Below, one piece after another: positions 57,037-64,000 of a DNA stretch of 64,000 bases (position 1 is its first letter; the number at the start of each line of letters is the position of its first letter). Origin of the DNA: Streptomyces zagrosensis (GTDB lineage Bacteria; Actinomycetota; Actinomycetes; Streptomycetales; Streptomycetaceae); contig NZ_JACHJL010000003.1 in the NCBI RefSeq assembly GCF_014203645.1, forward strand, positions 372,001-436,000, in the 5' to 3' direction. A program made the translations under genes and the position numbers. The notes under the pieces were generated by a model that worked only from the letters and a program-made list of their open reading frames with translations, was not told where the DNA came from and searched no databases.

Positions 57037-58269
57037 TCAGGAGCGGTTGCCAAGCGCTGTGGAGGAGGTGAAGCTGTGCGCACGGTGGGCGGTGGCACGA
57101 GCCACATCAACGGTGTAGGCGTCAACGGTCAGCCTGCCCGTGGACGCCTTGAGCACCATGAAGCCGTGCTGGGAGAAGTCCTGCCAGCGCGCTGGGTGGT
57201 TGTCGTGCGCCGCGCCGTCGCCCTTCTTGCCCGCGGCCCCGCTCACGATCTGTCGGGTGCCCCGGGAGCGCTTGGTGGGCTCCAGGATCTGCTGGGTGTG
57301 GTCGTGCCCGGACAGAATGAGGTCGGCCCGGCCGCACACCACCTCCTCGTACAGCTCTTTCAGGTGCACGCCGCTGGTGTAGTGGCCGATCGTGAAGCCG
57401 TCGTAGGAGCCCGCGCTGCCGTGCTTGCCGTTGTTCACATACGGGTGGTGGCCGATGACGATCTTCCAGGTGGCGCGGGATGCGGTGAGTGCCGAGTCCA
57501 ACCAACGGCGTTGCTCACGCATGTACGGGCCGTCCCACCGGAAGTACGGGTCGAGCTGGGTGACGGTCGAGGCGACTGGGTTGGTGTCCAGTGCGAAGAA
57601 CTCCACCACGGGCGCAGCCTTGCCGCTGCTCCCCGCGGGCAGCGCGGCCGAGTAGTAGCGGGCGGGCATGTGCCAGCGGCGGGACGTCGTCGCGTACGCC
57701 ACTTCGCGGTCGCCGCGCGAGGGGTCACCGCCGCTGCCGGGGATGAGTCCGGAGCAGTCGTGGTTCCCGAGGACCATCAGCCACGGTACGTCGATGCCGG
57801 CGTTGGGCCGTTCGAACTTGGTGTCGAACTCGTCATCGTGTGCGGACTCGGGTCCGTTCTCATAGAGGTTGTCACCCAGGCCGATGGCCAGCCCGACGCC
57901 CTCGGTGTGGCACACCTGCTTGGCCGCCTTGGCCACGGCGTACTGCGCCTCGTTGCCGGTGCCCGCGTCGCCGGTGACCAGCACCGTGTACGAGCCCTGC
58001 GGCCCCGGCCTGGTGGGGAGCGGGAATTTTTGGACGGGAGCGCCGCTCGCCGCCCGTGCCGCCTGCGGCAGCAGGGCCAGCGCGGCGGCCCCGGCCACCG
58101 CGCCGCCCAGCATGGTGCGCCGGCCCACGCCCGTTCCCACGCCTCCCGTGCTGCCTCCGGTGACGGGTGCCGGTGCCGGCCGGCCGGTGGTGGTGATGCC
58201 GCCATCGAGGTCCAGCCACTGCCTCTCGGTGAGGTCGGGGCGCGGTGGGGTGTATTCGTCATCGCACAT
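57037..58269 (-). CDS. Tat-exported metallophosphoesterase (purple acid phosphatase-like)
   Basis: 410 residues. Tat signal at about 48-75: GRRTMLGGAVAGAAALALLP to AARA-A, with an unusually long N-terminal lead of about 48 residues. Calcineurin-like phosphoesterase motifs: VTGDAGTGN (Asp), GLGDNLYENG (Asp), MVLGNHDCSG (Asn, His), IGHHPYVNNG (His), LSGHDHTQQI (His-x-His). A dinuclear metal site is therefore complete. It should hydrolyse phosphate esters outside the membrane after folding in the cytoplasm. Divergent from a membrane protein gene, 106 bases apart. Confidence 0.88.
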   Translation of the reverse strand: MCDDEYTPPRPDLTERQWLDLDGGITTTGRPAPAPVTGGSTGGVGTGVGRRTMLGGAVAGAAALALLPQAARAASGAPVQKFPLPTRPGPQGSYTVLVTGDAGTGNEAQYAVAKAAKQVCHTEGVGLAIGLGDNLYENGPESAHDDEFDTKFERPNAGIDVPWLMVLGNHDCSGLIPGSGGDPSRGDREVAYATTSRRWHMPARYYSAALPAGSSGKAAPVVEFFALDTNPVASTVTQLDPYFRWDGPYMREQRRWLDSALTASRATWKIVIGHHPYVNNGKHGSAGSYDGFTIGHYTSGVHLKELYEEVVCGRADLILSGHDHTQQILEPTKRSRGTRQIVSGAAGKKGDGAAHDNHPARWQDFSQHGFMVLKASTGRLTVDAYTVDVARATAHRAHSFTSSTALGNRS

Positions 58270-58375
58270 GTCAGGTTTCTCGCAGGTAACTTCTGCGCGC
58301 TGGTGGAGGTCCGACGAACACCGTGTGAAGGTCTGCGGTCTGTGCCGTAGGCACGTACGAGATGAGGTGGTGGAG

Positions 58376-59269
58376 ATGACCGGTCAGAACGGGGGGCCGC
58401 GGTGGGACGAGGCCGCACAACGCTGGGTCGGCCCCGGTACGGAGCCCGTGACCCCGGTACGCCGAGCTGTTCGGCCGCCCGACCCGAACCGTGGCGCGGC
58501 CCTGGTCGCGGCCCTGGCCGTCGTGGTGATCGGTGGCATCGGGGTGGGCGTGTGGCAACTGGTGAGTGATGGTGACGACGGCAAGGGGGGTGGAAAGGCG
58601 GGTGGCGCGAGTACCTCGGAGTCGGTGGACCAGCAGAGCCCGCAGGCGTCATTGAGTGACACTTGGCCGGGTGGCTCCACGGACTCCGCCGGTGTGAACG
58701 GCACGGGCGGTACGGACATCCCCACTGCTCCGACCGCCTCACCTAGCGCGCAGACGCCGCCCGTTGGGTACAAGGAGACGCGCGACCCGGAGGGTTTCGG
58801 GGCCTATGTGCCCGACGGCTGGGAGCGGGAGAAACGCTCCAACGGTGTCTTCTACACATCGCCCGACGAGTCTGCCCTCATCCAGGTCTTCGCACTGCCG
58901 CCGTCCGCCAACACGCCGACCCCGCTGGAGGCGTTGGCGGAGACGGAGCGCTCCCTGAGCAAGGAGCGCGACTCCTATCAGCGGTACCGACTAGAGCGCG
59001 TCGGCTCGACAGTGGGCGGCACCGCACTCGGAAGTGCGGACCCCGGCGGCGGCACCCTCCCCGCTGGCGCCGACGCGGAACTTGAGTACGGGTACGTGAG
59101 CGACACGGCCGGGCCGCGCCGCGTCATCGACCGGGCGTTCACGGCCGAAGACGGCAACCAGTACGCCATCTTGGTCATGGGCCCGGCGTCCGCCTGGCCG
59201 GAGCAGGTGGACCAGCTGCGTACGACCTTCGAGTCATTTTGCCCCGAAGGGCACTGCGTCACGGGCTGA
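58376..59269 (+). CDS. Single-pass membrane protein with extracellular kinase-associated-type domain
   Basis: 297 residues from ATG 58376, preceded by GAGGTGG. Cytoplasmic start MTGQNGGPRWDEAAQRWVGP, helix ALVAALAVVVIGGIGVGVWQ (about 42-62), a Gly/Ser/Thr linker, then an extracellular domain from about 130: GYKETRDPEGFGAYVPDGWE, a middle alpha/beta part, and DGNQYAILVMGPASAWPEQV ending in two Cys. The VPDGW motif and order of elements resemble the C-terminal domain of the Ser/Thr kinase at 7840-10146. Role unknown. Confidence 0.75.
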   Translation: MTGQNGGPRWDEAAQRWVGPGTEPVTPVRRAVRPPDPNRGAALVAALAVVVIGGIGVGVWQLVSDGDDGKGGGKAGGASTSESVDQQSPQASLSDTWPGGSTDSAGVNGTGGTDIPTAPTASPSAQTPPVGYKETRDPEGFGAYVPDGWEREKRSNGVFYTSPDESALIQVFALPPSANTPTPLEALAETERSLSKERDSYQRYRLERVGSTVGGTALGSADPGGGTLPAGADAELEYGYVSDTAGPRRVIDRAFTAEDGNQYAILVMGPASAWPEQVDQLRTTFESFCPEGHCVTG

Positions 59270-59358
59270 ACTCCCTTGGTTTGACGGGCATCCGGGTGTC
59301 TCGCCCGCGGCTCGGAGGTCGCGCACTCCAGCCCCACCACCCCCGCCCCGAGGTACGC

Positions 59359-59399
59359 CTACGGCCTGGCCCGGGGCGGTGCGACGGGCCAGGCCGTAG
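59359..59399 (-). terminator. Terminator after the first lipoprotein gene
   Basis: Perfect 15-pair stem CTACGGCCTGGCCCG / CGGGCCAGGCCGTAG with an 11-base loop, 70 bases beyond the stop of the lipoprotein at 59470-60261 and 90 bases after the convergent gene. A related hairpin follows the paralogous gene. Confidence 0.85.
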
Positions 59400-59469
59400 G
59401 GGTTCGGTGGCGCGCGGGCGCTGACCGGGGACACGGCCACCAGGAGGGTGCCCGACGAGCACGCGAGGG

Positions 59470-60261
59470 TTACACCTTCTCGAACGCTTTCTCGATCTTG
59501 GCTACGTCGAGGGCCTGGTCCGAAGGTGGCGGCGTGGGGGATACGGGCTTCCCGTAGTCGCTCATCTCCGCTGTGCCGGACATACCGCCGCCCTCTTCGA
59601 CGATCTTCAGCGGATACGGCGTGCCGGTGGCCGAGACGTACACGGTGACCTTCTCGTCGGCATTGGCGCCCGAATCGATGATCGGCACGACGAGTTGGCC
59701 ATCGATGTGTGTCGGCTCGCCCTTGGCCAGATGTCCGATCGGGCCGTCCTGTGACGTCATGCCGGTTTTCAGGGACGAAAGGCTGCACCACTCGGCGAAG
59801 GGCGCCAACATCTTGTGATCCTTATGGCCGTAGAGATAGCGGCCCTTGAACAACTCGGCCACGGCGCCGCCGCTTGTGCCCGAGCGCTCGCGCGACTTCC
59901 AGTACTGCTCGTTCGGCTTCACCCAGAGCTGTTCGCCAACTTCGATCACTCGCATTTGGGCTCCCCGGCCGTCGTCGATGGTGCCGACGCAGTCGCCACC
60001 GCTGCCGCGGGTTAGGTCGGTCCGCAGGGTCGTGGTGCCGGTCGTCTCGCTCGTCTTCACGCGCAGGGATACGGCTTTGCGGAGCACATCGATCGACGTG
60101 TCGTAAATCTGCTGTGCGGTCAGGTCGGCCAACTCGTTCCTGGGCTTCGGCACCGAGTGGGCCCAGCTGTCACCATCCCCCCTTCCCAAGCCACAGCCGG
60201 CGACTGCTAACGCCGCAACCGCACATGCCATCGCAGCGAGCACGCCGCACTTCCTCGTCAT
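59470..60261 (-). CDS. Lipoprotein, paralogue of 60821-61600 (LppX/LprAFG-like)
   Basis: 263 residues. Lipoprotein signal MTRKCGVLAAMACAVAALAV then AGC lipobox (Cys at about 24). The mature part reads NELADLTAQQIYDTSIDVLR, LWVKPNEQYWKS, AELFKGRYLYGHKDHKM, TVYVSATGTPYPLKIVEEGG, resembling the LolA/LppX-like fold used to carry lipids or to sense them at the membrane surface. A GTG one codon before the ATG is an alternative start. Tandem duplicate of the next gene on the same strand, with similar upstream DNA. Confidence 0.83.
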   Translation of the reverse strand: MTRKCGVLAAMACAVAALAVAGCGLGRGDGDSWAHSVPKPRNELADLTAQQIYDTSIDVLRKAVSLRVKTSETTGTTTLRTDLTRGSGGDCVGTIDDGRGAQMRVIEVGEQLWVKPNEQYWKSRERSGTSGGAVAELFKGRYLYGHKDHKMLAPFAEWCSLSSLKTGMTSQDGPIGHLAKGEPTHIDGQLVVPIIDSGANADEKVTVYVSATGTPYPLKIVEEGGGMSGTAEMSDYGKPVSPTPPPSDQALDVAKIEKAFEKV

Positions 60262-60820
60262 CACGAGGCCCCATCCCTTAATTGATCAACTAGGGGAATT
60301 TAACAGCAATTTGCTAGGCAAAGCAGGGTAAATCTGGCCACGCGGATGAGGATGATCGCTTTCCATGGGCGGTAGCGCCGACCTTCGCACTGTTCGGGGA
60401 GAGGTTTGTGTTGCTGGTGTGACTAACGGTGGAACGTTTCCGCGCAGTTGGGGTACGGGACCGACGCGCCGACGATCGCACCCGCGACGGCGGCGACCCC
60501 GGCCCGCTGCCAGTTGCCGACTCGGACTGGCAGCCCCGCAGGGCCCGGGCCCGTCGCTAAGACACCGATGGCCTGGCCCGTAGTGATGCGACGGGTCAGG
60601 CCATGGAGGCGCGTCGGCGAGCGGCGGGTCGCTCAGCAAGCGCGGTCGTGAGCAGTGCATCGGCGCCCGGGGCGCCGCTGGAAGAAGCGCGGCCGTGCGG
60701 AGCGATGCCCGCAGGCGCTCCACGTGGCGCTGCCCGTAGACGGTGTCCGCAGACGTTTCGCAGCCGTTCCGTAGGAGCAGCGCGGGCGCGAAGAGGCAAA
60801 GGGCAGGGGTGCGCGCGGGG
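60262..60820. other. Spacer between the tandem lipoprotein genes, with duplicated elements
   Basis: About 560 bases. Near 60292 the sequence AGGGGAATTTAACAG matches GGAGGGAATTTATCAG upstream of the other lipoprotein gene at the same distance from the start. At 60398-60450 a block (CGGGGAGAGGTTTGTGTTGC ...) resembles the aldehyde-dehydrogenase leader at 61738-61790 (CGGGGAGGGGTTCCGGTTGC ...). No gene is supported; an open frame from 60603 to 60992 is a shadow of the second lipoprotein. Confidence 0.6.
60568..60604 (-). terminator. Terminator after the second lipoprotein gene
   Basis: ATGGCCTGGCCCG / CGGGTCAGGCCAT, 13 pairs with one G-T pair, 11-base loop. Its core (GGCCTGGCCCG) and loop (GATGCGA against GGTGCGA) match the hairpin at 59359-59399, so it was duplicated with the gene. 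It lies 215 bases beyond the stop at 60821. Confidence 0.75.
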
Positions 60821-61600
60821 TTACTTCGCTGCGAACTGCTCTTCCAGCTTTGCCACGTCGATGACCTGGTCCTTGGGCGGCGGCGTCGTGGACACCGGCT
60901 TCTCGTACTCGCTCAACTCCACCGTGCCGGGCTCGCTGCCGCCCTTGGTGACGATCTTCAGCGGGTACGGGGTACCGGTGGCGGCGACATAGATGGTCTG
61001 CGTCTCGCCGGAGGCCTCGCCCGGGCCGGAGAGCGGCACGATGAGTTGGCCGCCGAGCGTGATCGGCGCGCCCTTGGTGAGCTTCTTCTCGGAGGCGTCG
61101 TCCGATTTCATGCTCGCCTGCATCGCGGACAGATCGCACATGTCGGCGTTGGCCTTGAGCATCTCGTCGGACGTGGTGCCGTAGATGTACCGGCCCTTGA
61201 ACAACTCGGCCGCCGCCGCGCCGTCCTTGTCGCCCGCGACGTCGGGCTGCTTCCAGAACTGTTCGTTCGGCTTCATCCAGACCTTGTCGCCGGCCTTGAT
61301 GAGCTCGGAACTAGCACCCTGGCTCACGCCCACGGTGCCGTTGCAGTTGCCCTTGTTGTCCAGGGCTATGTTCATGCGAAGGGCCTGGGCGCCGCTGCCC
61401 TGATCCATCTTCATGCGCAGGGACGTGGCCTTGAGGAGGGCGTCCTTCGCCTTGTCCGATATCTGCTGCGCGCTGAGGTCGGCCAACTCGTTCTTGGGCG
61501 CTGCTTTCTTGCCGTCGCCGTCCTCGCTGCCACAGCCCGTGACACCCAGCACCGCGACCACACACGCCGTCGCGGCCAACATGCCGTATTTCCTCGTCAT
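60821..61600 (-). CDS. Lipoprotein, paralogue of 59470-60261 (LppX/LprAFG-like)
   Basis: 259 residues. Signal MTRKYGMLAATACVVAVLGV then TGC lipobox (Cys about 23). The mature part matches the neighbour throughout: NELADLSAQQISDKAKDALL, VWMKPNEQFWKQPD, AELFKGRYIYGTTSDEMLK, IYVAATGTPYPLKIVTKGGS and a closing TTPPPKDQVIDVAKLEEQFA. The conserved Cys after MLKAN (DMCDLS) is shared with the paralogue (EWCSLS) and may pair with the Cys in NGKNCNG-like CNGTVG / DCVGTI. Likely a lipid-binding or surface-sensing lipoprotein. Confidence 0.85.
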   Translation of the reverse strand: MTRKYGMLAATACVVAVLGVTGCGSEDGDGKKAAPKNELADLSAQQISDKAKDALLKATSLRMKMDQGSGAQALRMNIALDNKGNCNGTVGVSQGASSELIKAGDKVWMKPNEQFWKQPDVAGDKDGAAAAELFKGRYIYGTTSDEMLKANADMCDLSAMQASMKSDDASEKKLTKGAPITLGGQLIVPLSGPGEASGETQTIYVAATGTPYPLKIVTKGGSEPGTVELSEYEKPVSTTPPPKDQVIDVAKLEEQFAAK

Positions 61601-61678
61601 GGCGAGATTCCTCCCCCTCGGTTGTCTTGCGGGAGGGAATTTATCAGTTCTTTACTGGGTGAAGCTGTTCAAGTTTGA

Positions 61679-61696
61679 TTACATTAAGTGATGTAA
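61679..61696. promoter_or_regulatory. Inverted repeat TTACAT-N6-ATGTAA before the aldehyde dehydrogenase
   Basis: Perfect 6+6 dyad in an AT-rich segment between the divergent lipoprotein and aldehyde dehydrogenase genes. A second dyad TGCTGG-N5-CCAGCA lies at 61754-61770, just before the dehydrogenase ribosome binding site. Both are candidate sites for a regulator of the choline/betaine genes. Confidence 0.45.
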
Positions 61697-61806
61697 GCCA
61701 CTTTCCTTGAATGATGATGCATACATTCGCGCCCTCCGGGGAGGGGTTCCGGTTGCTGGCATGACCAGCAGTGAAGCATTTCAGTGCACCGGAAGGTAGA
61801 GGCAAC

Positions 61807-63309
61807 GTGTCGGCGACCGAGACCATCCATATTGACGGAGCGTGGCGGGCAGCCATGTCTGGCGCCCAACGCGAGGTGCTTGACCCGGCAGATGCGACCA
61901 TCCTCGCGCTGGTGGCCGAAAGTGATGCTGCGGATGCGGATGCGGCCATCTCCGCGGCTCGTCGGGCCTTCGACTCCGGCCCCTGGCCTCGTACGCCGGT
62001 CGGCGAGCGTGCCGCGCTACTGCGCCGGGTCGCCGACCTCCTCCAGCGGGACCGCGAGGCGATCGCGCTGACCGAGAGCCGGGACACCGGCAAGACCTTG
62101 GCGGAGGGCCGGGTGGACGTCGATGACGTCACTGCCGCCTTCCGCTACTTCGCCGACCTGGTGATGATCGAGAGCGGCGGCCGGGTCGTGGACGCGGGCA
62201 GCCCCGAGGTACATAGCGTGGTGGTGTACGAACCGGTGGGCGTCTGCGCTCTGATCACCCCGTGGAACTACCCGCTGCTTCAGGCGAGTTGGAAGGTCGC
62301 CCCGGCGCTGGCCGCGGGCAACACCTTCGTCATCAAGCCCAGCGAGATCACCCCGTTGTCCACCGTCCACCTGATGCGGCTGCTCGCCGAGGCCGGGTTG
62401 CCGGCCGGTGTCGCGAACCTGGTGACCGGCGCCGGCGACCCGGTGGGCGCGCGGCTGTCCGAGCATCCGGACGTGGACCTCGTCTCCTTCACCGGTGGCC
62501 TTGCCAGTGGGGCGAAGGTGGCCCAGGCCGCCGCGCCCACCGTCAAGAAGGTCGCCCTCGAACTAGGCGGCAAGAACCCCAACGTCGTCTTCGCCGACGC
62601 CTGCGCTACCGAAGAGGGCTTTGACACCGCCGTGGACCAGGCGCTGAACGCGGCGTTCATCCACAGCGGGCAGGTCTGTTCGGCGGGCGCACGCCTGATC
62701 ATCGAGGAGTCCGTGCGGGATCGTTTCGTCTCCGAACTCGCCCGTCGCGCCGAGCGGATCAGGCTCGGCCGTGGCACGGAGGACGGCGTCGAGTGCGGCC
62801 CGCTCGTATCCCAGCAGCAGTGGGACAAGACGCAGGCGTACGTGGCCTCCGCGCTCGCCGAGGGCGCGGCCCTGCGCTGCGGCGGCGGCCAGCCCGAGCC
62901 CGCCGCGAACCGCCCGGCCACCGGCTACTTCTTCGCCCCCACCGTGCTCGACCAGTGCCACCGCGAGATGCGCGTGGTGCGCGAGGAGACCTTCGGGCCC
63001 ATCCTCACCGTGGAGAGCTTCCGTACGGAGGATGAGGCGGTGGCGCTGGCCAACGACACCGAGTACGGGCTCGCGGGCGCCGTGTGGAGCTCGGATGCGG
63101 GCCGCGCGCGTCGGGTCGCCGGACTGCTGCGGCACGGCACCGTGTGGATCAACGACTACCACCCCTACCTGCCGCAGGCCGAGTGGGGCGGATTCGGCAA
63201 GTCCGGCGTGGGGCGCGAGCTCGGCCCCTCGGGGCTGGCCGAGTACCGCGAGGCCAAGCACATTTACCAGAACCTAAGCCCCCAGCCCGTCCGCTGGTTC
63301 GCGGGTTGA
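61807..63309 (+). CDS. betB: Betaine-aldehyde-type aldehyde dehydrogenase
   Basis: 500 residues from GTG 61807 (GGTAGAGG upstream); the frame is open to 61771 without a ribosome binding site. NAD-dependent oxidation of an aldehyde, probably betaine aldehyde to glycine betaine. Motifs: ITPWNYPLLQASWKVAPALA, catalytic Glu in LELGGKNPNVVF, catalytic Cys in SGQVCSAGARL, EETFGPILTVESF, and GGFGKSGVGRELGPSGLAEY typical of BetB-like enzymes. The next gene is a GMC oxidoreductase of the choline oxidase/dehydrogenase kind, supporting the substrate call; the substrate was not read directly from residues. Confidence 0.88.
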   Translation: MSATETIHIDGAWRAAMSGAQREVLDPADATILALVAESDAADADAAISAARRAFDSGPWPRTPVGERAALLRRVADLLQRDREAIALTESRDTGKTLAEGRVDVDDVTAAFRYFADLVMIESGGRVVDAGSPEVHSVVVYEPVGVCALITPWNYPLLQASWKVAPALAAGNTFVIKPSEITPLSTVHLMRLLAEAGLPAGVANLVTGAGDPVGARLSEHPDVDLVSFTGGLASGAKVAQAAAPTVKKVALELGGKNPNVVFADACATEEGFDTAVDQALNAAFIHSGQVCSAGARLIIEESVRDRFVSELARRAERIRLGRGTEDGVECGPLVSQQQWDKTQAYVASALAEGAALRCGGGQPEPAANRPATGYFFAPTVLDQCHREMRVVREETFGPILTVESFRTEDEAVALANDTEYGLAGAVWSSDAGRARRVAGLLRHGTVWINDYHPYLPQAEWGGFGKSGVGRELGPSGLAEYREAKHIYQNLSPQPVRWFAG

Positions 63310-63568
63310 CGCCGGTCGCGGCGGGTCGGTGCCTGCCGTAGCGGGCCGGCGCCCGCCGAAGTGAGTTGCCGCTTGGCGCTTGCCGCTTGCCGCTTGGCGC
63401 GACGGGCCGGCATCTGCCGTAGCGGGACCAATGGCTGCCGCGCCGGACCGACACTTGCCGCAGCGGTCCGGCGCCCGTCCCCACGGGCGCGCGTCAACCT
63501 GCCCGTGCGCAACCTGCCCGCTCACGTCCCACGTTCACGCACGTACCTTGCAAAAGGAGCGACCTCCC
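63310..63568. other. Repeat-rich spacer between betB and the GMC gene
   Basis: Imperfect reiterations of TGCCGTAGCGGGCCGG and GCCGCTTGGCGCTT fill 63335-63475. No gene. AAAAGGAG at 63551-63558 is the ribosome binding site of the next gene. Confidence 0.6.
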
Positions 63569-64000
63569 ATGCCCGTATACGACTACGTCGTCGTCGGCGG
63601 CGGCACAGCCGGCTCGGTGATCGCGTCCCGGCTGACCGAGGACCCGGACGTCACCGTCGCCGTCATCGAGGGCGGCCCCACCGACATCGACCGCCCCGAT
63701 GTGCTCACCCTGCGCCGTTGGCTCGGCCTGCTCGGCGGTGACCTTGACTACGACTACCCCACCACCGAGCAGCCACGCGGCAACTCGTACATCCGGCACA
63801 GCCGCGCCAAGGTGCTCGGCGGTTGCTCCTCGCACAACACGCTGATCAGCTTCAAGCCGCTGCCGGGTGACTGGGATGAGTGGGCCGCGGCCGGGGCCGA
63901 CGGGTGGGACGCGGAGTCCATGGACCCGTACTTCTCCCGGCTGCGGAACAACATCGTGCCCGTGGACGAGAAGGACCGGAACGCCATCGCCCGCGACTTC
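63569..64000 (+). CDS. GMC oxidoreductase (choline oxidase/dehydrogenase-like), 3' end off the window
   Basis: 144 residues visible from ATG 63569, with AAAAGGAG in front. FAD-binding start YDYVVVGGGTAGSVIASRLT, the ADP-binding Glu in VAVIEGGPTD, GMC signature region RHSRAKVLGGCSSHNTLISF, then WDEWAAAGADGWDAESMDPY. It would oxidise an alcohol, plausibly choline, to the aldehyde used by the upstream dehydrogenase. The catalytic His-Asn pair lies beyond the edge. Same strand as betB, 259 bases apart. Confidence 0.88.
   Translation, partial: MPVYDYVVVGGGTAGSVIASRLTEDPDVTVAVIEGGPTDIDRPDVLTLRRWLGLLGGDLDYDYPTTEQPRGNSYIRHSRAKVLGGCSSHNTLISFKPLPGDWDEWAAAGADGWDAESMDPYFSRLRNNIVPVDEKDRNAIARDF

Overview
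The window reads as chromosomal DNA of a Streptomyces or close relative. Coding is very GC-rich, GTG starts are frequent, almost every gene overlaps long shadow ORFs in other frames, and several families are typical of the genus (PspC-domain sensor pair, DUF2690 XRE regulator, DUF6350, DUF3017, a cobalamin-binding mutase small subunit). From memory, the order guaA - PspC genes - Ser/Thr kinase - NlpC/P60 - pcrA - M23 peptidase - icmB - SWIM/MoxR/VWA cluster - sucCD - purNH - folD - mdh - betaine aldehyde dehydrogenase matches the conserved core of Streptomyces chromosomes. I see no prophage, insertion sequence, CRISPR array, rRNA or tRNA.

Layout. 1-3.5 kb: a truncated secreted Ser/Thr/Pro-rich protein, a MarR regulator divergent from an esterase with a clear palindrome between them, and about 0.6 kb without a convincing gene. 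3.5-5.8 kb: chorismate mutase and guaA. 5.8-12.3 kb: envelope signalling, with PspC membrane proteins, a Ser/Thr kinase with an unusual insert, and a PspC histidine kinase/LuxR response regulator pair. 12.4-15.9 kb: polysaccharide deacetylase lipoprotein, a broken Uma2-type gene, and a nitric-oxide module (flavohemoglobin plus NsrR-like Rrf2 repressor). 15.9-22.8 kb: a c-di-AMP-riboswitch-controlled NlpC/P60 endopeptidase, the helicase pcrA behind a DNA-damage-type promoter, and a repeat-rich M23 peptidase. 23.6-34 kb: icmB and then a divergent cluster SWIM zinc finger + DUF5691 (minus) against MoxR AAA+ + DUF5682-VWA fusion (plus). 35.2-37.4 kb: sucCD. 37.5-44 kb: a sigma-like membrane-anchored protein, DUF6350 and another membrane protein. 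44.7-49 kb: purN-purH, folD, DUF3017. 50-57 kb: XRE/DUF2690 regulator, mdh, and two adjacent unknown genes sharing a small motif. 57-64 kb: Tat-exported metallophosphoesterase, a single-pass membrane protein, a tandem pair of paralogous lipoproteins, and the start of a choline/betaine pathway (aldehyde dehydrogenase, GMC oxidoreductase cut by the right edge).

The most interesting unit is 24.2-34.0 kb. Its composition (MoxR ATPase, DUF5682, VWA with intact MIDAS, SWIM zinc finger, DUF5691) resembles the poorly understood YehL/YehM/YehP/YehQ set of enterobacteria. Its divergent promoters carry the RecA-independent DNA-damage signature TTGTC(A/G)G-N-G, N8, TAnnnT (PafBC type), the same signature found just upstream of pcrA 10 kb away. 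That suggests a DNA-damage-responsive ATPase-VWA system; the link is inference from promoter sequence. A second theme is inflation of low-complexity sequence inside otherwise conserved proteins: a 53-residue kinase insert, a 100-residue PcrA insert, a 128-residue PurN extension, and long tails in the sigma-like, DUF6350, XRE and M23 proteins.
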